A stretch of 35,677 bases of DNA from Paenibacillus agaridevorans (GCF_003112455.1 NZ_BDQX01000390.1:4044-39720); one strand, 5' to 3'; numbered from the stretch's first letter, positions 7,859 through 17,262 are shown. The notes: generated by a model from the letters alone, not told the origin. A program made the numbers and translations.

Positions 7859-9436
7859 TTACTTGCTCACTCTGATGTCGCTTACAAAAAAGGTCCCTGT
7901 ATAATCGGGCGGAATACTAAAGAGCATTTCCCCCAGATCGTTGGTATCAGAATGATAGTAATTAAAGGTTCCTCTTGATACATCGTCAACAAAGACCTCA
8001 AACGTCTTGTTATTCTGGTTCAGCTTAACAACAATGTGATACCACTGGTTTGCCACAAAAGTCTGTACATTGGTCCAAGCATTAACCTTGATATTACCAT
8101 TTTCGAAAGCTACAATAGATGCTATTTTTAATGCGTCATAGTTTCTCACCATAATTTGCTTGATACCAGCCGTTTCCTGAGGCAGGACCCATGTATCGTA
8201 TGTTACAATACCTGAAGTCTGTGAAGTGAATTTTTTCATGCCTGCCGCGTAACCGGTGGTACCCAATTTTTGCAGCCTCATGCTCTTTTCCGATACGCTT
8301 GGAAAAGATTGCACCGTTGCGGTTCCGCCCGAGGTGTTCAAAATCCAGTTGGCAGGTGCTACTCCATCAGCTTGTGAATTGAATTCTTCATACATCAGGT
8401 AAGTCGGCGTGGATGAGGGCGGGACAAAATTCAAACCGCTGAATGTCCAATTGTATTGCGTCCACTCGTATCCATCCAACGGCGCATAAAACCTGGTGCT
8501 GGCGGTGCCGTTGACCGCATCGATCTCCAGTAGTTGAACAGGATTGTTTGTACTGCTGTGGAAGGCTCCCACGATCGATACGATTTTATTGCCGTTTACA
8601 CCGGTATCTTCGCGTTTTGCGGCAAGGCCTGTGTGGCCGCTAAATACGAACTTGATATTGGGATATAACTTGACCAGGTTGTCATAAACATACTGCGGCG
8701 AATTGGCGCCATATCCTCCATTGGATTGTTCAATGTTGCCGCTCCCCGTTAAATAGGAATGTGTTTGAATGATTACGTTATAATCCGGATGATTTTCGAC
8801 AACGCCTTTTGCCCAATTGACCGCTGCCGTACGCGGCCAGAGCTCCAGAGTAAGCACCAACCATTTTTTCCCTTCTGCCTCGAAGGTTTGATAGGCGTTA
8901 TCCACCTTGTTTGCTTCAAATGTCACTATACCGGGATAGCGCGATACAGGAAAAGCGGCGTTAAAAGCGGTCGTATCGCGAACAAGGGCAGGAATATTGC
9001 CGCCCGGTACTGCAGAACCGCCGATATAGACCGCCGCCGTATCATGATTGCCAATACTAAGCTGGCTGCGAATATTGACATTGTCCAACACCGCTATAGC
9101 GTCGGATGCAATTGGCAACTGATCGGGATCGTATGCAGGCCAATTTGCTACGTCGCCGGTATGGATAACAAAACGCAAATCCAAGTTATTTTTGTTATTA
9201 GCCAAATATTGTGTTCGGTTCTTGAACCATTCTCCTTGGACAGGAGCTGAATATTCCACTTCATTTTGAGTGTCGGGGATGATCGCGATTGTAAATTTCC
9301 CATCCACGACCGGGTCTGCCGACGCGGTCGGCGCTAAACTCATTGCTATTAACAGAAACACCAGAATGGGCAAAAGCACCGCCCTCTTGGCCACTCCTTG
9401 ATTTGACAATTTCTGCTTGCCTGAATTTATACGCAT
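7859..9436 (-). CDS. Secreted calcineurin-like metallophosphoesterase with C-terminal LamG-like module
   Basis: The 525-residue protein has a signal peptide (hydrophobic residues 20-35, cleavage near TASA-D at 40). The phosphoesterase domain covers residues 48-320 and shows the metal-binding motifs in order: Asp55 in PDTQ (Gln in place of the more common His), Asp95 in GDVANW, Asn130-His131 in GNHD, His226 in QTHSY and His268 in SGHTG. From about residue 346 to the end is a beta-rich jelly-roll-like module closely resembling both C-terminal modules of the GH99-like protein at 11100-13718. The ATG at 9436 follows AGGAGG by eight bases. It is the last gene of the seven-gene unit. It should hydrolyse phosphomono- or diesters outside the cell; the neighbours suggest a phosphorylated glycan, which is inference. 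Confidence 0.88.
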   Translation of the reverse strand: MRINSGKQKLSNQGVAKRAVLLPILVFLLIAMSLAPTASADPVVDGKFTIAIIPDTQNEVEYSAPVQGEWFKNRTQYLANNKNNLDLRFVIHTGDVANWPAYDPDQLPIASDAIAVLDNVNIRSQLSIGNHDTAAVYIGGSAVPGGNIPALVRDTTAFNAAFPVSRYPGIVTFEANKVDNAYQTFEAEGKKWLVLTLELWPRTAAVNWAKGVVENHPDYNVIIQTHSYLTGSGNIEQSNGGYGANSPQYVYDNLVKLYPNIKFVFSGHTGLAAKREDTGVNGNKIVSIVGAFHSSTNNPVQLLEIDAVNGTASTRFYAPLDGYEWTQYNWTFSGLNFVPPSSTPTYLMYEEFNSQADGVAPANWILNTSGGTATVQSFPSVSEKSMRLQKLGTTGYAAGMKKFTSQTSGIVTYDTWVLPQETAGIKQIMVRNYDALKIASIVAFENGNIKVNAWTNVQTFVANQWYHIVVKLNQNNKTFEVFVDDVSRGTFNYYHSDTNDLGEMLFSIPPDYTGTFFVSDIRVSK

Positions 9437-9546
9437 CACAAATTCCTCCTCTTTTGAGATGTGTAACCTTATTACTGAAATAAGATACGGGCCTGACTAC
9501 TTGTCGATCGGCGTCACCTCTTCCGAATGATAGAAATGCAGTCCCC

Positions 9547-11079
9547 CTACGAAAGGGCATCACCTCCTCCATTTACCAAAACAACGGGAACCAACATCAC
9601 AGTATGCCTTCCTTCAAGCGTAAACTCGACAACAAAACGGTTAATATTTTGTTCAACCAGCTCCAGCTCTATTTCGAAATATAACTGTTTTCTCCATCCC
9701 TCATACCATGGGTGACTAATAAATACTCGGGTTTGCCTGGAAGGAAATACATGGCAACGTTCAGGCGTATACCATCGTACATTCATAATCTCGGAAATTT
9801 TGTACGTGTTCTCCACCGTAAAAATTAGCTTTTTTCTTATTCCGGCTTGAATCGAAGGACCATCTGAGTAATCCACATGAATGTTGTAAAAATCAAACCG
9901 GTATACCGGGCCGCTCGAATATCGATAGACATCCAAAAAGTTTGGTTTGGCAAGCAAATTTGCTTTTGTCTCCACTGTCGAATCCTCGGGGGTATCTTCC
10001 ACAAACAAAAGCGGCAAATCAAATTCTGCGATTACTCGCCTTGCAAGCTTTTCTACACGGGTTGTTAATTCGTAAATATCTCTTGGAAGCTGACTCCCAT
10101 ATGACCCCAATTCGCCAAGGTTCAGGCATGCCGTCACAATTTTGTCGCCAATGGGCTCAATCCATCCTTCGGGGATCGCTTCAAATCCCTCAATAATGCC
10201 AAATATCGCACCGATCGTAGCGGCTGTGCAATCCGTATCTTCTCCGCAATTGACGGCCGTACAGATTGATTTGGCAAAATCGCCTTCCCCGTAAATGAGC
10301 CCAAGAACGGTTATTCCAATGTTTGCCGGCACATCCCAACCAAGCGGACCTTCCCGGTACCCTTTGGCCTCGTCTTCGGTGGATATATCGCTCCATGAAT
10401 ACATCCATCCCCTGAAATGGATCAGCAGTTCTTCCCTTGCTTCTTCCCACGTTTGACCTGAATCATAACATCCGATCACATGTCTTACAGCACGCGCTAC
10501 ACCGCAGTCGGACGGGATATAGGATAAGCCGATTTCAATTAATGTTCGGACATCCGATTCAACAAAAGCCGCGCTTTCAAGCGCTGCGCAAAACACTTCT
10601 GCGTAAACGCCTTCCCCATCCCCGTGGTCGACAATCGCATCTTCATAAGCATAATAGGCCGCCCTGTCCGGGCATCCAGGAGCGATGCACGCCCATATCT
10701 CCGAACGGATATATGCGCCGCAGCTGTTCTTGAACGGATTATTTTCCGTTCCGCATAGCGGCGGCATCAGTCCGGATTTCATATTAATTTTGGCATTGCC
10801 ATACTCCGACCAGTAGGGGGTCACGTAAAGCATCCAATATTCCCCCAATAATCTTGCATCAACCCGAACCCCTTGTTCCTCCATAGCAATAAGCCAAAGA
10901 AGCTGAAGATCCAAATCATCGTTTGGCAGCGGATTGCCATTCAACTGTTGCGTGTAGAATGCAACGTTATTTTTCTGGCGTTTAAACTCAAATGGAGCTC
11001 CCAAGGTACCGCCGATATTTTTCCCCATCCAACATCCCAAAACTTTGTTTCGAAACTCATTCAAATTTATATTTGTCAT
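9547..11079 (-). CDS. ADP-ribosylglycohydrolase (DraG)-family protein with beta-rich C-terminal extension
   Basis: The 510-residue protein starts with the family block VLGCWMGKNIGGTLGAPFE. It carries the two acidic metal-binding clusters of the fold: PNDDLDLQ (Asp54, Asp55, Asp57) and NCGEDTDCTAATIGAIFG (Asp281, Asp283). The all-helical domain ends near residue 340. About 170 extra residues follow, beta-rich and unlike the canonical single-domain enzyme. The ATG at 11079 follows GGAGGG closely; a GTG 24 bases earlier overlaps the upstream stop as GTGA but has no ribosome binding site. There is no signal peptide, so it is cytoplasmic and the only intracellular enzyme in its operon. Known relatives remove ADP-ribose from proteins. 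Here, beside a sugar importer and two GH99-like enzymes, an intracellular glycosidase-like role is at least as likely; this is inference. Confidence 0.88.
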   Translation of the reverse strand: MTNINLNEFRNKVLGCWMGKNIGGTLGAPFEFKRQKNNVAFYTQQLNGNPLPNDDLDLQLLWLIAMEEQGVRVDARLLGEYWMLYVTPYWSEYGNAKINMKSGLMPPLCGTENNPFKNSCGAYIRSEIWACIAPGCPDRAAYYAYEDAIVDHGDGEGVYAEVFCAALESAAFVESDVRTLIEIGLSYIPSDCGVARAVRHVIGCYDSGQTWEEAREELLIHFRGWMYSWSDISTEDEAKGYREGPLGWDVPANIGITVLGLIYGEGDFAKSICTAVNCGEDTDCTAATIGAIFGIIEGFEAIPEGWIEPIGDKIVTACLNLGELGSYGSQLPRDIYELTTRVEKLARRVIAEFDLPLLFVEDTPEDSTVETKANLLAKPNFLDVYRYSSGPVYRFDFYNIHVDYSDGPSIQAGIRKKLIFTVENTYKISEIMNVRWYTPERCHVFPSRQTRVFISHPWYEGWRKQLYFEIELELVEQNINRFVVEFTLEGRHTVMLVPVVLVNGGGDALS

Positions 11080-11099
11080 ATGCCCTCCAAGTGACGAGA

Positions 11100-13718
11100 T
11101 CACTTAACCACGTTGACGCTGCTTACATACAGGGAGCCCATATAACCTGGCGAAATCACATACAACACCTCGCCTACATTGGACATGCCGGTATTGTAAA
11201 AATCAAATGTTCCTTTGGAAGTTCCATTAACCAGCACCTCGTATTTCTTGGCAGAAACGTTTAATTTAAGGGTAATGCGGTACCAGGTGTTGGCTGAGAA
11301 GGATTGCAGGTTATGGGTTATGTTAGCGGTAATATTGCCGTCAGTGAAAGCGACTAATCCCGTAATGCCATTACCGGCATAATCCCTTACCATAATCTGC
11401 TTCGTGCTGCCCGTCTCCGTCACCATCACATAACTATCGACGGACACGATGCCTGCAGTCTGTTGCGTAAAGCTTTTGCTCGCCGCGGCATAATTGGAGT
11501 TGGCTGCAGATTTATACATTCTCATGCTCTTATCCGCTGAACTTGGAACGTTTTGAATCATTGCCGTGCCGCCGGATGTATTTAACGTCCAACCAGTCGG
11601 CGGAGATCCTGCAGTGCCGGCGTCAAAATTGTCTGTTAACAAGGTACTGGATGTAGTCACGACGACATCGCTTACATGCAACGAACCCTGATAACCCGGC
11701 GAAATCACATATAACACCTCGCCGACATTGGATACATTTGATTGATAGAAATTAAATGTTCCTTTGGAAACGTCATCTATCAAGACCTCGTAGGTTTGGG
11801 CGGAAACGTTTAATTTAAGGGTAATGCGATACCATGTGTTGGCTGAGAAGGACTGCAGGTTATGGGTTACGTTTGCGGTAATATTGCCGCCAGTGAAAGC
11901 AACCAATCCCGCAATGCCATTACCGGCGCTGTCTCTTGCCAAAATTTGCTTGGTGCTGCCTGTCTCCGGAACCATCACATAACTATCGACGGACACGATG
12001 CCTGATGTCTGCTGCGTGAAGTTTTTGCTCGCCGCGGCATAATTGGGGTTGGCTGCGGATTTATACATTCTGATGCTTTTATCCGCCACACTGGGAGCGT
12101 TTTGAATCATTACCGTGCCGCCGGATGTATTTAACGTCCAACCAGTCGGCGGAGATCCTGTAGTCCCTGAATCAAAGCTGTCTGACAGCAAGGTGTTGGT
12201 TGTTGTATTGGGTACAACAAAAGTGCTTACCGATTGTGTGCGATTCACTCCATTGACGGTGTAGCTTACATTAACGGTAATCGGGAACTTCGTCCATGCG
12301 GTTCCGCTTTCCGCAACAACCGTAAACTCCGAATCTTTCACCGCTCCAGGCGCCAGTCCCCCAAGACTGGTATTCGATGATCCGGTTATGGCCCATCCGC
12401 CCGCATTTAATGAAAGGTTTCCCGAAGCAATGTTTGAATTGTAATAATTTTTCGATTTCACTTTAATCTTGAACGATTGCCCCGGCGACAAAGCATATTG
12501 ATCGGGATAAGCTTCTATCCTGAGATCCGGTGCAATATCGGTTAATCCAAGCTGTTGAACCTTCGCTTTGTAAGCCGTATTGCTGAGCCCAAACACGTCT
12601 TGAATAGCATTGACGTAACCATATCCGAATAACGTCGTTGGCTCAATCACCCCGCCTTCCCCCAGCTCATTCCATGCATAAAGGGTAGCCATATTCCTCG
12701 CGGCAGGGTGGTTGTCCAGATAGGTTTTAACCTGTTGCAACGTAGTTCTGAATTTCCCGGGATCAGGCTTTGTGTAAACCTGGGCTACGGGCGCGTCAAC
12801 ATACCCGGTACCTCTCCATGGTCTAGGATCGAAGCCGGATATGGCCCCAGGCACCATGGTATAACCATCATAGATGGACACAAAATTATTCCATGCATCG
12901 GAATAAGCCGTATAATCATCCGGTACATAATCGGTTAACCCAATGCCTGCGAGGTTTAAGGGCAAAAAACCATCATAACCTTGAGTCATGTAATTGCTTA
13001 AATTACTGTACCCGTCATACAGAATCCATGGATCGCCAAGTCCATTAATAAGGCATTGATCACGCAAATAGTCCATGGCATCTTTTACCCCTGCGTTTGT
13101 TCCCCCGAGTCTGCCAATAAGGTCGCCGAAAAATCCAATAATAGGTCTTCCGTCTGACGTTTTTTTGTAGGAGGGGCTTTTCATATGCTGGATAAACGAA
13201 GGTACCATAAAGTTGTACCAGTCACTCTCGGGCCAAATCCCGTCCGCGACAAAATAAATGTAATAGTCCATCAAATCTTTGTATGGCGAAGCTGCAAAGT
13301 TATTGATATTTTGTCCGGGTCGTTCCTCGCCGCCATTCCAGTCCCAATAAAAATAAAAGGCAAAATGGTCAATCCCGCGACTTGCCGCTTGCAAGATATG
13401 CTGGTCCAATACGGCTTGCTGCCGGTCATCATACCAGCCTAACAGCGGCTCCCTGTCTGCGATCGGTCCGTATCCCCACGGTCCAGGTCGTGTAAGCGTA
13501 TCCTTGATGCCGCCGAACCAATCGCTCCTTCCGTACAGATTCAACGATCTTTCCAACATGTAGGTTGATAATTCAGGGTTCCAATCCGAAAAATAATAGA
13601 CGCCAATATCATAAGGTCCAGCTGCCTTCGCTTTGTCGGGAACAAAATTGACCATACAAAACAGGATTAACAGCACAACAATGATTGCGGTTGATGTTTT
13701 TTTCCACCAGTCCAACAT
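11100..13718 (-). CDS. Secreted GH99-like protein with two tandem LamG-like modules
   Basis: The 872-residue protein begins at an ATG eight bases after GGGAGGG; an ATG five codons earlier lacks such a site. A signal peptide (residues 11-34, AKAAG) leads into a GH99/WbsX-like catalytic domain at about 34-378. That domain has Trp-Tyr-Asp-Asp-Arg-rich strands, AASRGIDHFAFYFYW and the active-site-type motif YAWNELGEGG, with the glutamate pair Glu351 and Glu354 spaced as in GH99 endo-mannosidases. A NEW3-type beta domain follows (about 400-502), then two near-identical modules at 509-687 and 692-872. The catalytic domain matches the 1551-residue protein at 17308-21963, where the motif is NEWGEGG, so Trp has become Leu here. 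Without an SLH region it is probably released. GH99 members hydrolyse alpha-mannosidic bonds; that activity here is inference. Confidence 0.82.
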   Translation of the reverse strand: MLDWWKKTSTAIIVVLLILFCMVNFVPDKAKAAGPYDIGVYYFSDWNPELSTYMLERSLNLYGRSDWFGGIKDTLTRPGPWGYGPIADREPLLGWYDDRQQAVLDQHILQAASRGIDHFAFYFYWDWNGGEERPGQNINNFAASPYKDLMDYYIYFVADGIWPESDWYNFMVPSFIQHMKSPSYKKTSDGRPIIGFFGDLIGRLGGTNAGVKDAMDYLRDQCLINGLGDPWILYDGYSNLSNYMTQGYDGFLPLNLAGIGLTDYVPDDYTAYSDAWNNFVSIYDGYTMVPGAISGFDPRPWRGTGYVDAPVAQVYTKPDPGKFRTTLQQVKTYLDNHPAARNMATLYAWNELGEGGVIEPTTLFGYGYVNAIQDVFGLSNTAYKAKVQQLGLTDIAPDLRIEAYPDQYALSPGQSFKIKVKSKNYYNSNIASGNLSLNAGGWAITGSSNTSLGGLAPGAVKDSEFTVVAESGTAWTKFPITVNVSYTVNGVNRTQSVSTFVVPNTTTNTLLSDSFDSGTTGSPPTGWTLNTSGGTVMIQNAPSVADKSIRMYKSAANPNYAAASKNFTQQTSGIVSVDSYVMVPETGSTKQILARDSAGNGIAGLVAFTGGNITANVTHNLQSFSANTWYRITLKLNVSAQTYEVLIDDVSKGTFNFYQSNVSNVGEVLYVISPGYQGSLHVSDVVVTTSSTLLTDNFDAGTAGSPPTGWTLNTSGGTAMIQNVPSSADKSMRMYKSAANSNYAAASKSFTQQTAGIVSVDSYVMVTETGSTKQIMVRDYAGNGITGLVAFTDGNITANITHNLQSFSANTWYRITLKLNVSAKKYEVLVNGTSKGTFDFYNTGMSNVGEVLYVISPGYMGSLYVSSVNVVK
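11103..11645 (-). repeat. C-terminal module, second copy
   Basis: This segment encodes residues 692-872 of the GH99-like protein. It is a 549-base-period tandem copy of the segment at 11658-12194, with long identical DNA stretches (for example GTCCAACCAGTCGGCGGAGA in both copies, on the plus strand). The repeat boundary falls just after the Ser/Thr linker TTSS. Confidence 0.85.
11658..12194 (-). repeat. C-terminal module, first copy
   Basis: This segment encodes residues 509-687 of the GH99-like protein and is the partner of the repeat at 11103-11645. Most codons are shared, pointing to a recent in-frame duplication. A more diverged third relative is the C-terminal module of the metallophosphoesterase (DNA 7862-8401). 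Confidence 0.85.
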
Positions 13719-13738
13719 ATTGCACCCTCCCATGTAGA

Positions 13739-13772
13739 GCCGATAGACAAACCTTGCGGTCAGTCTATCGGC
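13739..13772 (-). promoter_or_regulatory. Intercistronic hairpin after the binding-protein gene
   Basis: A perfect ten-base stem (GCCGATAGAC with GTCTATCGGC) and a 14-base loop fill most of the 62-base gap between the solute-binding lipoprotein gene and the downstream GH99-like gene. No T-tract follows on the minus strand. Such hairpins after binding-protein genes often protect the upstream message from 3' decay and so raise its share; that role here is inference. A leaky terminator is the alternative. Confidence 0.6.
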
Positions 13773-13780
13773 AGCCTCTT

Positions 13781-15346
13781 TTATTTACCGTTTTCCGCTT
13801 TCCAGGTATCATATTGCTTGTAGATTTCGTCCATAATTTTATCCAATCCGGCATTTTCGGCCCGAGCTTGCGCTTCATCCAGCAGTTTATCCGGATCCGG
13901 CGAGGTGCCCGTATCCAAGATCGGAATGATTTCATCAATAATCGCCTGAACCTGGCTTACCTCCTGCTTCACCGGTTCCGGATCAAAATTAAAGCCTAAC
14001 AGCAGCGAAACCGTGGACGACTCATTGTCGGCTTTCATCGTCTCCAGCGCTTCGGCGGAATTCCAGTTGGATGGCCATTGATCAAACAAAGGTCCAATCC
14101 ACGGATGCCAAACGGCCCATGTAGCTTCGGCATTGGTCTGCACGGTCGGATTATCGGTGCCTTGCCCCGACACTACGGTGTAGTCATCGCCTTCAAGTCC
14201 GTATGCCAACAAGTTAAAGAAACTTTTATCGGCATAAATAAGATCCAACAACATCATGGCTCTTTCGGGATTTTTCGAAGTTTTACTTATAGCCGTGCCA
14301 GTGCTCTGCACGCTGGCTGTCGAGATGATCGATCGGGCATACAGAGACTCGTAGGCGGGAAAGCCATACAAGGATGTAGCCTTCGAACCATCTTCTGAAT
14401 AGGCGCCCGGGCTTGGCATAACCGCGTATTTCCCGGATTTCCCTTCCAAGGTTCTGTCCGTTTTTGTTGCAGCGTCTTTGGCGATATACCCCTTTTTATA
14501 GAAATCGCTTAAAGTACGGTATACTTCCCTCGCGTCTTCGTTATCGAAGCTGGATTTGATTTGCCCGTCATCCAAATCATAATAAGCGAATGAATTCAGG
14601 TAATCCTTATTGTCATCCAAAGTAATCAGACCAGGCGTTGAAGTGCCGATCGCGAGCAATGGCGTAATGCCAGGTTCGTTCTCCTTGATCGTTTGCAAGA
14701 AGGGTTCAATATCCTTCAACGTATGTGCGTTTTTATAATCGAAGTTATATTTATCTACCAATTCCTTGCTGTATGAGAAAGAGAAAGTTTGCGCATAGGT
14801 CATTTCATGTGCAATTGCATATTTCTCCCCAGAAAAAGATACAGCCGGCCAATACCTTGGTTCAATTCGTTGCAAAATATGTTGGCCGTATTGCTCAAGG
14901 AGATCGTTTAATGGCACAAATGCTCCTTTCGATACATTGTTGGCCAATTTATTGGACCAATTTGTTGTAAACACAAGATCATATGGTTCCCCCGAAGCCG
15001 ACATCAGTCTCATCTTTTCATCGAAAGATCCCCAGTCAACGAATTGGAAGGTCAAGCTGGCATTGATCTTTTCCTTCAACCGTCGATTGACTTCTGCCAT
15101 TACGTTATCCTGATTTTTCTGCGGTGTAATTGGAGGCGGCATATACCAGGTTAATTCAACAAACTCCAACGGTGCATCGGATCCCTTATCTGTGTTGGCA
15201 GTTGCTGTTGCCGTGGTTTCCGGGGAAGACCCAACCGGATCGATTTCCCCTTCGGGCTTGCTGCATGCCGACAAAATCATGCTGACGGCAAGCACAACGA
15301 TCAGAACCCACATGAACCCCTTTTTTTTCCCCATTAATCTTAACAT
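13781..15346 (-). CDS. CUT1 sugar-ABC solute-binding lipoprotein
   Basis: The 521-residue protein has a type II signal peptide with the lipobox Cys at residue 28 (ILSACSK), a Thr-rich linker and then an LplA-type family 1 binding fold. The characteristic block is FVDWGSFDEKMRLMSASGEPYDLVFTTNWSN. It is more distant from the other two binding proteins in the window than those are from each other. The ribosome binding site GGGAGGA is seven to eight bases before the ATG. It is third in the cistron order after two permease genes, with 81 bases between, and should capture the oligosaccharides released by the flanking GH99-like enzymes and pass them to those permeases. Confidence 0.92.
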   Translation of the reverse strand: MLRLMGKKKGFMWVLIVVLAVSMILSACSKPEGEIDPVGSSPETTATATANTDKGSDAPLEFVELTWYMPPPITPQKNQDNVMAEVNRRLKEKINASLTFQFVDWGSFDEKMRLMSASGEPYDLVFTTNWSNKLANNVSKGAFVPLNDLLEQYGQHILQRIEPRYWPAVSFSGEKYAIAHEMTYAQTFSFSYSKELVDKYNFDYKNAHTLKDIEPFLQTIKENEPGITPLLAIGTSTPGLITLDDNKDYLNSFAYYDLDDGQIKSSFDNEDAREVYRTLSDFYKKGYIAKDAATKTDRTLEGKSGKYAVMPSPGAYSEDGSKATSLYGFPAYESLYARSIISTASVQSTGTAISKTSKNPERAMMLLDLIYADKSFFNLLAYGLEGDDYTVVSGQGTDNPTVQTNAEATWAVWHPWIGPLFDQWPSNWNSAEALETMKADNESSTVSLLLGFNFDPEPVKQEVSQVQAIIDEIIPILDTGTSPDPDKLLDEAQARAENAGLDKIMDEIYKQYDTWKAENGK

Positions 15347-15427
15347 CGTTTTTCCTCCCTGTTCCTCGATATGTGATTTTTGTTAACAGGCAATACCCCC
15401 AGGCTTGCGAGATGTACCCGCGTTAAC

Positions 15428-16297
15428 CTACCCCTTGATGGAGCCCAATGTTAAACCTTTGACAAAATACTTTTGGAAAAATGGAAAGATAAACAACATC
15501 GGACCTGCCGCCAGTACACTCATCGCCATTCGAGCCGATAATGTCGGGATGTTCAACCGATCGATATTGAGATATTGCCTTGCCATTTCCGTATTGAGAA
15601 ATTCCAAATTACGCATAACCCGTATAAGTAAAAACTGCAATGAAAATAAACTTTCCTTGTCAATAAACAACATGCTCAGCCACCAATCATTCCAATACTG
15701 CAATACCAGGAACAAGCCGACGGTAGCAAGCGCCGGTTTGGAAATCGGCAATACGATCTGCACAAAAATTTTAAACTCGCTAGCGCCGTCGATCTTGGCG
15801 GATTCGACCAGCCCTTTGGGCAAGCTTTGGAAAAAGCCCTTCATTAGCAGAACATACCAGGCAATAACGAGATACGGCACAATGAGAGCGAATATCGTAT
15901 CTTTCATATTCAGCCAGCGCGAGATCAGAATGTAGCTCGGAATCAGCCCTCCGTTAAACAGCATCGTGAAAAACACATAAAAGGTAAGCTTGTTTTTGTA
16001 TTTATAATCATTTCTGGTCAAAACATAAGCAATCGTCGCTGTTAGCCATAGTCCGACAATTGTACCCACGATGGTAACGATGATAGTTACGATATAAGAA
16101 TTGATCAGCTGTTGCGGATCTTTCAAAATCACTTCATACGCCAGCAATGTTATTTTTTTCGGTATAAACGTGTAGCCTTGAAGGATGATGTCTTTCTCAT
16201 ACATTAGGGAAGAGGAGATGATTAGCAAAAAAGGCAACAGGCAGGCTATCGCAATCGATAGCAGAACGATATGCGGTATAAGATTATTTGCTTTCAT
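15428..16297 (-). CDS. CUT1 sugar-ABC permease, LplC/MalG type
   Basis: The 289-residue protein has six predicted membrane helices and the cytoplasmic EAA loop that contacts the ATPase (ESAKIDGASEFKIFVQIVLPISKPAL). It ends in the usual FVKGLTLGSIKG of this permease subgroup. The ribosome binding site AAGGTGG precedes the ATG, and the gene starts twelve bases after the partner permease. It forms the import channel with the product of 16310-17230 for the substrate held by the 521-residue binding protein. No ATPase gene is present in the window; relatives use one shared ATPase (MsmX type) encoded elsewhere. Confidence 0.93.
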   Translation of the reverse strand: MKANNLIPHIVLLSIAIACLLPFLLIISSSLMYEKDIILQGYTFIPKKITLLAYEVILKDPQQLINSYIVTIIVTIVGTIVGLWLTATIAYVLTRNDYKYKNKLTFYVFFTMLFNGGLIPSYILISRWLNMKDTIFALIVPYLVIAWYVLLMKGFFQSLPKGLVESAKIDGASEFKIFVQIVLPISKPALATVGLFLVLQYWNDWWLSMLFIDKESLFSLQFLLIRVMRNLEFLNTEMARQYLNIDRLNIPTLSARMAMSVLAAGPMLFIFPFFQKYFVKGLTLGSIKG

Positions 16298-16309
16298 TTT
16301 GGCACCACC

Positions 16310-17230
16310 TTAAAACAGAGAATTATCCGGATTCACCTTTTTAACAACCCAATTCGAAGCCAATACCAATACAAATCCGACAATAGATTGGTAGAACCCC
16401 GCTGTTGCAGCCATACTAATATCTCCAAGCGATTTCAACGCCCGGTAAACATAGGTGTCAATGACATCCGTTGTGGAATATAACTGCGACGAATCAAGCG
16501 TAACGTTATAAAACAACCCAAAATCCCCGTAAAAGATTTTCCCGATGGACAGGATCACAAGAATGGAGATCAACGGTTTAAGCAACGGCAGCGAAATATA
16601 CCAGGTTTGTTGAAGTCTGGTTGCGCCATCGATTCTGGACGCCTCGTAAAATTCAGAATCAGCGCCCATCAATCCCGTGTAATAGATGATTGCGCCATAA
16701 CCGGCGCCTTTCCAGATTGAAATCAGGACAAGAATATAAGGCCAATACTGGGGTTCGCTATACCACATAATCGGTTCCTTCCCGAAGAACTCCAGCATTC
16801 GGTTAATGAAGCCGTTTTCCATATCCAGAAACGCCCGGAAAGCATAAGCCGCTACAACCCATGATACAAAAAAGGGAATAAACAGCATCGTTTGGTATAA
16901 CTTGATGTATTTCCGAGCAAGTTCAAACAATAGCAGAGCAAGAATTAATGAAATGACCGTACCGAATACGATAAATAAAGCGTTCATCACAACCGTATTT
17001 CTGGTGATTCGGATAATGGCATCGGAATTAACCAAAAATTTAAAATTTTCAAAACCTGCCCATGGACTGCGAAAAAAACCATCACGATAATTGTAGTTTT
17101 TGAAAGGCAACACCAAACCGTATAAGGGAATGTAGCAAAAAATAAAAATGAAAATGATGGACGGCAAGGCAAGCAACGTCAGTTCAAAATTTTTCTTAAA
17201 ATCTTTGATCGCTTTCATAAGCTGTGACAA
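16310..17230 (-). CDS. CUT1 sugar-ABC permease, LplB/MalF type
   Basis: The 306-residue protein has six predicted membrane helices and the EAA loop EASRIDGATRLQQTWYISLPLLKPL. It ends with NPDNSLF, the typical end of LplB-type permeases. The start is a TTG seven to eight bases after GGAGAGAG; the next ATG, four codons later, is too far from that site. It is the first transporter gene after the SLH-anchored GH99-like gene, separated by 77 bases containing a hairpin. Together with the downstream permease it forms the importer of this polysaccharide locus. Confidence 0.92.
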   Translation of the reverse strand: MSQLMKAIKDFKKNFELTLLALPSIIFIFIFCYIPLYGLVLPFKNYNYRDGFFRSPWAGFENFKFLVNSDAIIRITRNTVVMNALFIVFGTVISLILALLLFELARKYIKLYQTMLFIPFFVSWVVAAYAFRAFLDMENGFINRMLEFFGKEPIMWYSEPQYWPYILVLISIWKGAGYGAIIYYTGLMGADSEFYEASRIDGATRLQQTWYISLPLLKPLISILVILSIGKIFYGDFGLFYNVTLDSSQLYSTTDVIDTYVYRALKSLGDISMAATAGFYQSIVGFVLVLASNWVVKKVNPDNSLF

Positions 17231-17262
17231 TGGGTTGCTCTCTCCTCTCTGCGATGTCGGTG

